DNA of 52,450 nt from Saksenaea vasiformis B4078 (lineage: Eukaryota; Mucoromycota; Mucoromycetes; Mucorales; Saksenaeaceae): contig JNDT01001699.1 in the NCBI GenBank assembly GCA_000697055.1, positions 1 to 52,450 of the forward strand. Direction: 5' to 3'. Shown one piece after another: positions 8,991 to 20,484 of the stretch. The translations under genes and the position numbers were made by a program. Position 1 is the stretch's first letter, and each line of letters begins with the position of its first letter. Below the pieces are notes generated by a model that searched no databases, was not told the DNA's origin, and worked only from the letters and a program-made list of their open reading frames with translations.

Positions 8991-11979
8991 CTACGCCTCG
9001 TCTTCCTCATCCACTGGATGTGTTAACAGAGGCTTCATGAATCTTCGTTTGAGCATCTTGTAGACTTCACCAAAGACAATGTAGAATAAAACCAGACCCA
9101 TAGCCAGACCCCATTCCCATGTGATTTCCATCATACGGAAGCCTTTGATGGCCACATCCTTGATTTCCAAGAAAATCACCAAGCAGATAATATCAAAAGC
9201 CACGGAACCAAGGAAGGTGTACGAGGTGAAAGTCTCCTTCAAACCTCTCCAACCCCATTCGACACGACGGTAGCTTCGACAGTGAACCATGACGATAAGT
9301 GTGGCGAAAGTGATTGTAACCAAGAGAGATGATCGAGCGCGGTAGAAGGAATCGCACAGGCCAAGTTTGAAGTCACCATCGCACTGGACACCTTCAACGC
9401 CATCACCAAGAGTATAGAGAGGAACGAAGAAGGAGACGAGGCAAATAATTGTCAGACCGATGGAGTACACAAATGTGTCCCATAGAATCTCCTTGCTGAA
9501 AAGATTTTCCGTAGGTGGGCGTGGCGGTTCGTGCATAACGGTGGGGGATGCAGGCTGTGTGCTGAGGGCGCCAGCGGCAGGTGTAATAGCGATGTACAAG
9601 AAGATCATCTGCAATGTCGATAGCGGCGCAGCGGTGTAGTTGGCAGGATCACGTACAGCAAGACAGACGAGCACGACGAGTGCCAGACCAGCAAGACAGA
9701 TCCAGTAGTACAGTAAGAAACGTTGCATGTTCTGGTAGATACGACGGCCTTCGGCAATAGCACGAATAATGGTGGCGAAGTTGTCGTCTGTCAGAATGAT
9801 ATCGGACGCTTGTTTGGCAACATCGCTACCGTTCTTCCCCATAGCAATACCAACGTCAGCGATACGCAACGAGGGTGAGTCATTGACACCGTCTCCCGTC
9901 ATGGCAGAGATATTGCGTCGACGTTCGGAAGCCTGAATCATCTTGACCTTCGTCTCTGGAGAGCAACGTGCGACAACCAGGGGCAGTCGCTCAAGGGCGT
10001 CAATTTCTTCGTCCGACATGGCGTCGAAGCGTGTGCCTGTCATGACCAGTTTCTTGATTTGCTCAGCCGACATGGTCTTTTCGTTCAAAATATTGATTTC
10101 CTTGGCAATAGCGGTTGCAGTGATCTCGTGGTCGCCTGTAAGCATGTGAACGGAGATACCAGCCTGATGTGCTTCCCTAACGGCTTGCTTTGATTCAGGA
10201 CGAGGGGGATCGTAGATACCAGTGAGACCAAGGAATTCGAGGCCCTGCTCCATTTCATCGCGCTGGTGAAAATGGTCCGCTGGGACGTCGTCGCTCAAAC
10301 GGCGGTAGGCCATGGCCATGACACGAAGACCCTTGGAGGCAAGCTGATCGACAATTTCAAGCACGTGTGCACGTTCAGTGTCCGTTTTCAAATTTGTACA
10401 GAGGGGGAGTACGCGCTCGGCTGCTCCCTTGGAGAAAACGACGGTATGATTATTGACTCGATCGACGCAGACAGTAGACATGCGTTTGATCGTCGAATCG
10501 AACTGGTGTTCCGCAACAAGTTCCCAGCCAGAAGCCAGTAAATCGGGTTTGCCCATACTAAATTTGTGCGCAAAGACCTGCAGCGCTACCTCTGTCGGAG
10601 CGCCGCTGGCAACCCAGTCATCAGATTCTGTTCCACCTTGCCCCTGCATCGGCTTTTCTTTTTCCTCATACTCTCGGCGGTGAATGCTCGACATGTTGCA
10701 TAGAGCGGAGCAATTGACGAGCTGCGCAAGTTTTGGTGATAAATTGTCTTTGTCCACGAGTTCGCCATTGCTTGTTTCCGCGTCGGGTGTACGATAAACG
10801 TCTCCTTGTGGTGCTAGGCCTTTCGGTGTAACGTAGAAGAAGCCTTCTTTCGGAGTCCAGAACCGTACGACCACCATTTTTGCCATCGTTAGTGTGCCCG
10901 TCTTGTCCGAAAAAATGTTGGTCACCGAACCCAAAGTTTCGAGACATTTGAGCTTTCGTACAATGGCCTTTTGCTGAGTCATCTCTTTACCACCCAGGAC
11001 AAGTGTCACCGTCATTACTGTCGTCAGACCAGCAGGAAGCACGGAAAGGGCAGCTGTCATTGAATACATGCCGACGTCGTAGTTGGGTTTGAATTTGACA
11101 GATGCCAGTACGATGATTACACAGAGAACGGAAACAATAAGAAGTGCGATGTACATCTTGTTTAGACTCTTCTGAAGACGAGTACGATCACCGTCACCGG
11201 CGTCATTGAGCTTGGCAGCGACACGACCGATTTCGGTGTTCATTCCGGTTGCTGTTACAATGGCTCGACCACGTCCTTTGGAAACAATAGTTGAACTGTA
11301 GACCATATTGATCCGATCGCCCAAAGGTTCATCTGCAAAATTTTTACAAGTTAATAAGAAAAAGAAAAAGAAAAAAAAGCAAACAAATATAGATATTAGA
11401 GAACTCACCGGCATTTTCCAAGACGACCAATTGTTTGGAGACAGGGATAGATTCACCGGTTAAAAGGGCTTCATCGGCTTCCAGATTGGAGATGTAAAAG
11501 ATACGGGCGTCAGCAGCAACTGAGTCACCTTCCTTGATTAGTAGCACATCTCCGGGAACGATTTCCCGACTGGGGATCGCTTGTTCTTTGCCGTCACGGA
11601 CAACTTCTGCCATGGGAGAGGATAAGTTTCTTAAGGCGGCCAGCGTCTGTTCAGCGGCATATTCTTGTGAGAAAGACAGATACAGATTGAGAATGGCAAT
11701 GAAGATCAGCATGGAGCCCGTGACATAATCCTGCATTGCATAGGAGGCGGCACCCAGGGCAATAAAGATCCAATTCATAATATCAACACACTGGCGTAAC
11801 AATATTTTAATCCATTTCGGACCGTCGTCAGCGGAGAGTTCGTTATAACCGTAAGTAGACCGTCGTTGAGTGGCTTCTTCCGTGGAGAGACCTTTGTCCA
11901 ACGATGTGCTGAACGCATTGGTGACACTGTCGACAGATTGAGCATGCCAATCTGATCCCTTGGCATCACCCAAAGTCAT
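8991..11979 (-). CDS. ENA1: P-type ATPase, subfamily IID (ENA-type Na+/K+ efflux pump)
   Basis: Exons 11979-11409 and 11332-8991, joined across a 76-nt intron (phase 1), encode 970 residues. The family exports Na+ (and K+) across the plasma membrane at the cost of ATP, giving salt and alkaline-pH tolerance. Visible in order: a cation-ATPase N-terminal region, two membrane spans, the actuator loop TGES (residues 174-177), spans 3-4 with VLPAGLTTVMTVTL, the phosphorylation motif DKTGTLT with Asp at about 333, the nucleotide-binding region, the hinge MTGDGVND (about 668-675), and six C-terminal spans. The C-terminal block with RPPTENLFSKEILWDTFVYS and FYRARSS is characteristic of IID pumps rather than SERCA or H+-ATPases. 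It is somewhat shorter than yeast Ena1. The intron lies just after the actuator domain. Ion preference cannot be read from sequence. Confidence 0.93.
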
Positions 11980-12555
11980 TGTATAAATAGGAATAAAGGA
12001 AGAAGATAAAAGATTAAAGGTTTAATGAGAAGGAAAGTGTACAAAGCTAAGAAGTCTTGAGACCTTAAATACTTGCTTCTGAGCGTGAAATTGAGTCTAA
12101 AAAATTTTTGTGGTGATGGGAACAAAAAAAAAAGGTATACGAGGATCTATTTGTACGTAAAAGCAAGTCATGGAACTCCCGTAAGGTTTGTTTTGCCCGA
12201 GTTTAGAAAAGAGCATGACAGCTGTTTTCTGTAGCCTTACTGCAGCCGTACTAACCAAATCAGAATAGAGAAATGTAGTACTACCACTTGGGAAAAATAC
12301 ACCATTCATTTCGTTTTCTTACTTCAATGTTACTTCACCATTGGTGAACAATTAAACCCGCTAAAATAAGAAATATCTTCCGCGTGGTATCACTTTTTTT
12401 CTTTTTTTTTTTTCATCGCCGTACTACCGGAAAACCTTGTCATCTCACAAAACATTCTTTCGATTCTTTCCTATCGGTATAGTTGCCCTATCTTAACAGG
12501 CTAGACTTTTTACTTCGGCTAAATAATCAACGTTTTACCCATTCATTCCTAACTA
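11980..12555. other. upstream region of the ENA-type ATPase
   Basis: No gene seen. It would contain the promoter and 5' leader of the minus-strand ATPase; TATAAATAG lies at about 11983-11991 next to the start codon, but in plus orientation, so it is not an obvious TATA box for that gene. A long T tract is near 12390-12413. Confidence 0.4.
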
Positions 12556-12792
12556 ATGAATACCATTAAAATTTCACTAGTTTGGCTCCTTCTTCTTTAT
12601 TCTCTAAATATATGTGGTGATGCATCATATCGATGGTACTTGTCAACATATCATAAACTAGACGCATTGAGATTACCGGAAGATCACTTTGACTTGACTC
12701 ATATTGATTCCGAGGGACGGTGTGGGAAATTTCCGACTAAGAAATTGACGGTGCTCTTGTCGGCAACTTGCTCCGATTGCCCTTTCTTATGA
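12556..12792 (+). CDS. hypothetical secreted or membrane protein, N-terminal exon only
   Basis: The 78-codon frame begins MNTIKISLVWLLLLYSLNIC, a good signal peptide or signal anchor, followed by a well-balanced hydrophilic stretch ending in ATCSDCPFL. It looks like the first exon of a spliced gene: open stretches follow in other frames (about 12768-12890, 12935-13020, 13120-13210) with possible GT/AG sites between them, one of which reads VVVGWIGFSFSAS. I could not join them into one consistent model and do not recognise the family. The glutaredoxin begins 0.9 kb downstream. It may be a real multi-exon gene or a decayed one. Confidence 0.3.
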   Translation: MNTIKISLVWLLLLYSLNICGDASYRWYLSTYHKLDALRLPEDHFDLTHIDSEGRCGKFPTKKLTVLLSATCSDCPFL

Positions 12793-13712
12793 CAGTTACA
12801 TCGCAAGTTTATCTAACATATTTCCCCACACTGATCATTTAAAGACAGAGTATGTCATGCAATGCATCGGATTTCTTTCTCTTGTTTAACGTGTCGATTT
12901 CATCTCAGATTTCTGATGCTCTTCTTCTTTTACCGCACAGACCAATTCTCCTTAGTCGCGATCCAACTCGCCTATCAATTCATTCGAAAAGCACACCTTG
13001 TCTTATCTTTCATGTACGATAGTAAGTGTCACCTCATGTGCACATTGTTCTCCTAATTTCAATCGCAGTTGCTGACTAAAAGCGGATGTTTCGGAAAAGT
13101 TGAAAATAATTCAATCATAATACAGATACCCAACAGAAGTTGTTGTAGGTTGGATAGGATTCAGTTTTTCTGCATCTACATCCGACGAGAAATTAGCAAT
13201 GATGTTTGATCCATTTTAATGATGCCAATGCCCTATCGATCGCAAAGACCTGTCGCTGCGCCACTATTGCTCTCGGATCAGCTCTGATAGAATATTCCAG
13301 ATACGTGATTTTACATTATCAGACACATCTTTCAAACGCTACAAGTGGTTTGCGGTATCCTTTGTGTACCGCTTCGTTATATAACTGCAGATCTTAGCCT
13401 ACAGCTTAATTAGGCAGAACGCCAAAGTGCATATATTGGAGCTCATGAATTGTCGCAAGTGGATACAGCTTCCTTCTACAGAGTCATGTATACGCTGCTT
13501 CTCACGACCTGGAATGTAGGGAAAATAGGCGATGATTTTCGCAGATCACACAAACGGACAGAATCATTTCGTGCTTTTTGTCAAATCACTGTTATTGGTT
13601 AGGATCACAGGGATCGAAACAACAATTGGTTGTCGGATAAACTCATTCCGTGATTACTCTCAGTTACGTTACTGTCGGTGGTTGCTTTCCCCACAACGAA
13701 CACACTGCGATC

Positions 13713-14101
13713 ATGACACTCATTGCTCAGGGAATACGAGAATTTGTCAAGAAAGCCATCGCTGACAACAAAGTCATGGTTTGTATGCTGTTTCGTATTT
13801 ATCACGTATATAGTAACTCGGCGTAATATAGGTATTCAGCAAAAGCTATTGCCCTTACTGTATCGGGGCAAAAGATCTGTTGGATGACCTCCATGTCGAT
13901 TACAAGGCTGTCGAATTGAATGAACGACAAGACGGTGATGACATTCAGACAGCACTGGCTGAATTAACTGGCCAAAAGACCGTTCCCAACATTTTTATCG
14001 CTAGCAAGCATATTGGTGGCTTTTCAGACTTCAAGGCCTCCTTCGAATCTGGCAAGTTGGTGGACTTGTTGACTTCGTCGGGCATCAAACACAAGCTTTA
14101 A
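13713..14101 (+). CDS. GRX: glutaredoxin (dithiol, CPYC active site)
   Basis: Exons 13713-13778 and 13832-14101, with a 53-nt intron in phase 0, encode 111 residues, the usual size of class I glutaredoxins. These reduce disulfides and protein-glutathione mixed disulfides with GSH in the cytosol. The active site CPYC is at residues 29-32 in a VFSKSYCPYCIGAK context. KTVPNIFI contains the conserved TVP cis-proline, and HIGGFSDF is the GSH-binding segment (GG-D). The short N terminus without a targeting peptide suggests a cytosolic form, though an upstream exon with a presequence cannot be ruled out. A likely polyadenylation signal, AATAAA, is about 40 bases after the stop. Confidence 0.95.
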
Positions 14102-16394
14102 CTGGATTAAAGCATGCCAAAAAGGCAACAAAGTGGTGTGACGATGAATAAACAAAAAGGAACGGAAATAGCACGATGTCAGGAAATTCCCTTTAAAGAT
14201 TCATTCCCTTCAATATCCTTGCATACGATCTCGAACCTTGATTTTTTGAAAAAGTTATTTCTAAAATCTGCAAGGAACACGAACTCGAATTAGTTGCATG
14301 CATAATATGCGAGCTCTAAATAGTATTCTCCACCAGTTTTTCATTGGTCTACGTAGACACTTACACGATGAGGAGTGCATCCTTCGGTGACGCTAATTCG
14401 TCATTAGACTCTAGTGTTGTCCTTTCTCCCGTAAAACTCTACCATACCCTGCTTCCGCCTTGCTGTTAACACTAATTTAATGTACACATGCTCCTTGCAT
14501 CTTTCTCACAAAGCCTGATTGCAACAGCGCGTTTCCATCCACCGAAAACAGTTAGTTGTCGATCACGCTGGGCTTTTTCTCTTGACGCGGTTGTTTTCTT
14601 GAGAAAATACTTAGATGATGTGATACTGATGAACTGACACATCCACACAGGTCCAGCCGCTAATCCTTTATGACACTATTTCCCTTTCAACCCTGTAAAT
14701 TTCCCTGCTTACAAATGCGCAACAGGTTAAGTAGACGGGGTTGGGTTCATATTCAAGGAACAAAAAACAGTTGCCAGCTAGAACCTTCAATCCTAGTCTG
14801 ATGTCTTGGCAATCGTTGGCTGTACTATGCATAAGATGAGCTGATTCCAACTGGGTATTCTCCCAAAAAAAAAAAAATGCGCTAAAGAACCACCCTGAGT
14901 TTCAGAAAAATAAATAAAATTTTCAAACTCGCTCTCCTTATCGTTTTTACGCAAACATACATCAACCATCAATAGATTCTGCATGACTTGATCTCACCGG
15001 TAAAGTTAGGCGATTTATCGGAAGCAGCAAAGTAAGAGCCGTCAGCTGTCCAAGCAGTTCTGCTGGTCCCTTATTTCTGGGACAGACCCTAATATGGATA
15101 AACTCTGGAGTACATATAACACTATGCAAGTGTGGAACGATCACAGCAGTGCCGTGCATTCGGCTTGTTATAAGCATGTCAGTTATTATCTTTGTTTCGA
15201 TCGGCAGCTTTGGTGTGTATCCTATCCAGCAGGTCTCTTGAGAACTCGATTACAGCGGAATATCCGGACACGTACTATGTGGAGTAGTTCTTTAAGTGTG
15301 GCCTAATTTACACTTGGATGAGAACATCACTAGTATTTATATTGTGCATGAATTGTTCAAGCTGATATCGATCTTTCCCGGCATGATAGTATTCCTTCTC
15401 CAAGGCTTTTTCATGAGAAACAAACAATGGAATTCAATATACACACGCTTGGTAATTGTAGCACGGCATCAGTTCCGCTTTACGTCGCGGAAATGGGCTG
15501 CAGATGTAGTGCGCGCGCATCCCACTAAAAAAAGGCAATCCATATGATATTAGCATCACATGCGCTCGTCTTTTTTGTAAGGGCAACAGCGCGACAGGGT
15601 TTCGTTTGTACTGTCTTTAGGAGGAGTATAAACTCTTATTACTTTCTCAACAGAAAACCCTGAATTTACCAAAAGACCCGTATCGAGTGGTTTCAGATTG
15701 CCATTTATCCGACGGTATTCTTGACAGCCGAAATCAGATGGTTTCTATTGGATGAAGTAACCAAGTTTGGATTGGTTCAAACCAGATGTCATCTAACCTA
15801 ACAAGCAGGAAAGAAGGAAATTAGAAGTAATGGAGTGACCCTTGGATAGTACGAATGATTTGTGCAGTTCATTTCCTAGGACGTTACCAGAGGAAGCATC
15901 TTCCGTATAGTGGTTTCGTTATGAGCAAAAGATCAAGGTCTGCCTCTGACCTATGCAAGAAATACATTGTGACCCAAATTATAGGAATTTAATGCGAAAT
16001 AGTAAGATGGTCATAGAGATTGAGCTGGCATTCTCCGAGGTTACCAGCTTTTTAGTAAAGGCTACGGTCTGGTTGAGCTCGCCTGGGAAAGGACGTAATA
16101 TAGACTAACCCATACCACGCTTCAAGGACATGATAAGGTGTATCTGATCAATTTGCTGTGGGGAAGCTGCTGAACCCTTCCAGATGATCAGGATATATGG
16201 TAGCTACCAGATCGAGTGTCAAACGCTTTAAACATCCGAACAAGCATCGTTATCGAAGAGAGCAATCAAAGCAACAAGTAAAGAAAGGTGGATCTTGTTC
16301 AGTGTTCATTGCACAATCTAGGTATTTGTTGTGCTCGGAGTAGAATTAGATTTTGACTTTACACAAATTTATTGCATAAATCCATCAACCAGAA
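14102..16394. other. intergenic region, possible decayed exons
   Basis: No firm gene. Near 15090-15300 (+) short pieces read MDKLWSTYN, HSSAVHSACY and FDRQLW, recalling WD40 blades; on the minus strand near 15000-15055 a piece reads RTAWTADGSYFAASD, which is also WD40-like. Both cannot be right as they stand. The rest is AT-rich spacer. Confidence 0.35.
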
Positions 16395-17615
16395 TTAATA
16401 CACTTCATATTCCCGCGCGAAGTAACTTTGTGCGGCTTGTTCAGCAGCGCGCAAAAGTTGGGCCTTGTTTTCAACTTGTTTCGCATTCTCGAGAAGCTTG
16501 GATACCTTTTATATGGTAAATTTAATGTTGAATCAACCATCTTCCCCTTACCTCCTGCGCTACCATCTTTTGTAGAGTGTCTCTCGAGGTATCGGTAACG
16601 ATATCTTCATCCTTCTCTTTTTGCTCCGCAATATAGGTTTTCATAGCCTGTGATCCGTGCTTTAGTAGCTATCACGCGCAATGTTCTCTAACCTTGAAAG
16701 CTGCTGCTCCTGCTAGTTCAGTCGATGTTGGATTCGCCTTTTGATCCCGATAGACAGCCCGATAGGAGTCATACAACTCTTCTGGTTTAGGGAACAGTGA
16801 TGTTTGTTGAACTATCCATTCAAGCATGAGCTGACAAGATGTAAAAGACCATGTATGTTAGTTACGTGGAGAAGGGCATAGCAAAGCCAGCTCAGCATCT
16901 GATTTTTCATTGTGGAAAGGCTCAATCAACCATTGCTGCGTATGACTCTGGGGGTCTTTGGAGTTGAGAAATAGAGAGTTCGTCTCTTTGTAATCTCCTC
17001 CCTATACACAACACATGAGAAAAACTTGATCTCACTTTGGTAAAGCTTGTTACCCGGATATCCAGGACGAGATTAGGGTCAGCAGCAGGAAATATGTAAC
17101 CATCTTGGTATTTCCAGCGTTGATTGTGAGCCAATCCTGGCTTGCGTACATATTGGATAATTGCTTTGTCCTTCTTTATATCACCTCCACGGATATCAAC
17201 AACTTGGACTGGTATGAGAGAGCTGGGAAGAAGATATGTTTTTCAAATTTACCAAGACCGGATTTTTTGTTGATCAAGAAACCATCTTCATGCATCCAGA
17301 GCTTTTCTTATGTTTAAAATCCATGCACCATGAAAAGCACAGGAAACTTGCCGCTCACCTGGTTTATGCTATCAACATATTTCTAGACAACGGGAAGATA
17401 TCAGAACCTGTATTACGTGCACATTTTATTCACCTGTGGCCAAATAATCATGTGGGCTTCATTCTATGCATTATCCAGGTTAATGCATGGCTTGCAGACA
17501 CATGAAGATCATCGTTTGTTTTTACCGTCATGGAGCCTCCATTAACATCCATTGCCATAGCTTTCGCCTTGCATCGTACAAAAAAGAACCCCTTCGGAAA
17601 CTCGTCGACGAACAT
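16395..17615 (-). CDS. ricin-B-like beta-trefoil lectin domain fused to a CipC/DUF3759-like domain
   Basis: No single long ORF shows this gene. Nine exons (17615-17526, 17463-17434, 17382-17359, 17301-17253, 17208-17054, 17001-16866, 16811-16693, 16647-16552, 16505-16395) join by GT-AG introns of about 44-54 nt to give 269 residues. Residues 5 to about 155 form a beta-trefoil with three QxW-type repeats: NQLW, NQRW and TQQW, plus VVDIRGGD and VLDIRGGD strand motifs. Residues about 165-269 contain ELAGAAAFKAMKTYI, then MVAQEVSKLL and an Ala/Gln-rich amphipathic helix, resembling CipC/DUF3759 proteins. R-type lectin domains bind sugars; there is no catalytic toxin chain here. No signal peptide, so probably intracellular. 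The acceptor of exon 7 was chosen to keep frame. Function in the cell is unknown. Confidence 0.85.
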
Positions 17616-20425
17616 GCTGCCGTGAAAACCAAAAAGACCTTGCTGATGCGTCACAAGTCATCCCAACCGGGGATTGAATCCATTGGTCTGGGAGTGAAAG
17701 CTGCGTTTTCGTTTGAGCTTGGTAGCCGACTCTCCAGGGCAGCCTTTGTCTGATCAGTGAACTGATCTAAATAGAGTTTTTTCTGGAAGATCGATTGTTA
17801 CTGTGCACTCTGATTAACAGAAAGTTCTATGCGTTGTTTGAATATCGACATTGGCTTCTTTGTTATGACCAACTAACACTTCAGAGAAACTAAACAACCA
17901 CCTTCCGTTTGATTATAATACTGCGCATAACATTGCAGAAAGATCTAATTCTTAAAGTACGCCCATGCAGAAGTAAATTTGGAACGAGAACTCTGCGAGG
18001 GACAACGAAACATAGATTCTTAAAAGCATTCAATGAACCAGTAGCAAGTCTATTTTGACTTATCTTACATGCAGACGCCAAAACGTGCAGGTACATTGAT
18101 GCTTATCAGAAAAAGTATAGCTTTTGTTTGCATAGAGCTGCTCCATGTGTGGCTACAATCTCTTCAACGAGTGTTACCTATCGTTTCTGTCAAAGTATGC
18201 ACAACCCCATTCATCTTTGGGCCCTGTACAAAGCATTGTTTCTCAATATTCTTGCTCAGATGAGCTAAGCTCCTACCTAGCACAAGCATTACAGAAATTC
18301 TGTACTGTGAATTGCAAGACCGACAAAATCCAGATCACTTTCTCACTTTCGACTTCACCTCGCCCACGGACTATGCTGCGGGTGGACGCACACGATACGT
18401 GTTGCAAAGTCCCTTGCTTCATCAGATAAACAGTGTCTTTTTAAGTCGTGCACAAATTTTCAATTCTAACATAAGAAATAGAAGAAGCCTTTCTATTTTT
18501 TTCTGCTCCAGTTACCTGGTACAGCAGACTGTGGATTTAGACTTAAATTTCAGCTCCGTTAACATGAAGTAACACCAACAGGTTAAACGGCCAAGCAGTA
18601 GCATAGGAAAAATACACCGGCTTCCAATGTCTGGCTATTTAGGCGCCCTTTGGGAAACAACTCTTTAGACCAACCTCGTGCTATTATTGTTAGCATAGAT
18701 CTTCCTTTTGAAAGGAGAAGAGTCGCCGCTACTCTTGTAGAATAAAGCTTGACAAAGAAAATGTTTGTAAGTTACTTACCTACTATGCTGATGGAAATGG
18801 GAGCATTCACAGCTGTCCATTTTATTTACACAAGATATGTACTGGAAAGAAATAAAGATGATCTGGTTGAAGATATGTGCTTCTTGAAGCAATTAGTTGA
18901 GAATACAGCACTAGTACTCCAAATTGATGGCATCCTTTTCAATTAAAGAGGCACAGCAGTATGTATTTGAAGCATCACTAAAAATACCAGTGGGTGTCTC
19001 TTTACCAAACTCGTTAGTGAAGTATTTATGCAAGGCAGCCACAAATCAAAAACCTTTGTCTTTTCCTGAGTGAATAAGAACATTCGAGACATGTAGGTGT
19101 ATACATAACAACAATGAGCTTAATTAAATAGCATATGCATTTGTGCCATGTTTTCTTCCTTTTGTTTTAGCGATAGAAAGGGGGATCCAGTTAATGAAGT
19201 GCAGACCGGAGTTATAAACGAGTAAAAAGAGAACAAGCAAGTGAATGACGTTGATAACTGCCGGTAAAAAGGCCGATCGATCAATAACAAAGAAATTTAA
19301 ATGCAAAAAGCAGATAGAACTACAAGTTGCTTGGATAAATGGGAGAAGAAAAAGTACGCGTCTATCGTCAATGTGCATTGATAGTTGGAAGCATGTATGT
19401 ATCCAGCAGCATAGCAGTCAGCGATTGAATCTACTTCAATTTATGTTCACTGCTTCGCGGCAAATAATGTGCGTGCATGCAAGACATACTGTATCTGTTT
19501 CCGGTAAAGTTCCGTGTCTGCACGGTTGTATCGATATTGACCGCTTAGCTCAATTGTTTCGAGCCTTTTGGGAAATTGGTATCCTGTCTTCGTTTCTATT
19601 TGTTGGGTTGTTGACAGAAATAAAAAAATTGACAACTTAGTATGGTAAATATGTATGTAACGACAAGGAGTACAACGTCAACAAACCATGTACAGAAAAA
19701 AAGGAGCACTTATTTTTTTTTCTTGCAAAGCACCAATTTATGCAGGATAGATGTCGTCACTGAAAATATTCCAAAAATACTTGACAGCTGAAACGTCATT
19801 GTGATTTACTTAAGCTGATGCTTTATTCATTATAAACTAAATACAAATATTGTTACGAAATTTACTAAATCGGAAGCTATTCCGTGAGCTAGAGGGAAAG
19901 GGGGAAGCCAAAAGAGGGGGAGATGAGGAGGCCATGCTACTGTCATTTTTTTTTTCAATAAGTTTGAGTGGTAGATGACAACTTATACCAAGCTGTGTTT
20001 CAATTGGTAGTTTATCTTAAGCATTATGTTTAATTAAGGTACCAGCATTCTATCCGTTATTTGGAGATGGCTATGCGGCTAATTCGTCGGAAATACCATT
20101 GGGCAATCGGTAAGTCCTGGCACTACGTACAATTTGTACGCATCTCCGCTTTCCAGGATTTGGGCCAGTCACTAGGTTGCACTGGGGCACCTGCGTGCGG
20201 GCAGCAAAGAGAATTGTTAGTCGATTGCTACAAGCACGACATAGATACCAATTTGAATCCCAAAAAAAATTGAGATGATAGCATAGCCATAGATGTAATC
20301 TTCCGGCTGCAATTGATGTATAGAGATGTCCCCCAGATGCGCATGTGATCCGGGTCAAAAAGGTTGGTGGTCCGCCCACCCCCTTTCTTTTCCCGTTTTG
20401 GTAAGCGTTAAAAAAAGAATATGGT
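17616..20425. other. gene-poor spacer
   Basis: About 2.8 kb without a supported gene. Frames at 18145-18572 (+) overlap in two phases and look like chance; 18749-18946 (+) encodes 65 residues with no known domain; 19245-19640 (+) encodes a basic 131-residue frame with no motif. A long T run lies near 19708-19722 and another at 19947-19956. Confidence 0.45.
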
Positions 20426-20433
20426 ATATAAAA
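20426..20433 (+). promoter_or_regulatory. TATA box of the DUF1647-like gene
   Basis: TATATAAA lies 52 bases upstream of the chosen start codon (20485), in the right orientation and at a plausible distance for a short 5' leader. It also argues against the in-frame upstream ATG at 20326. Confidence 0.5.
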
Positions 20434-20484
20434 GAAAGGTTGCTCCTAAACTTACAGCTTTCTTTTCATTCTCCCTTTTGTTTC

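Noticed and set aside
9943..10947. Several 60-93 codon ORFs within the ATPase gene in other frames
   Set aside because: All lie inside the conserved catalytic core of the P-type ATPase and are frame shadows.
11983..12000. TATAAATAG followed by AATAAAG as another LTR
   Set aside because: It lies immediately upstream of the ATPase start codon and lacks TG/CA ends or other LTR features.
16395..17615. Possibility of a ricin-type toxin
   Set aside because: Only the sugar-binding beta-trefoil fold is present; there is no ribosome-inactivating chain and no signal peptide, so it is annotated as a lectin-domain protein.
20326..20484. Upstream ATG for the DUF1647-like gene
   Set aside because: The TATA box at 20426 would lie inside the coding region, and the added residues are not membrane- or family-like; the ATG at 20485 gives a normal type II anchor.
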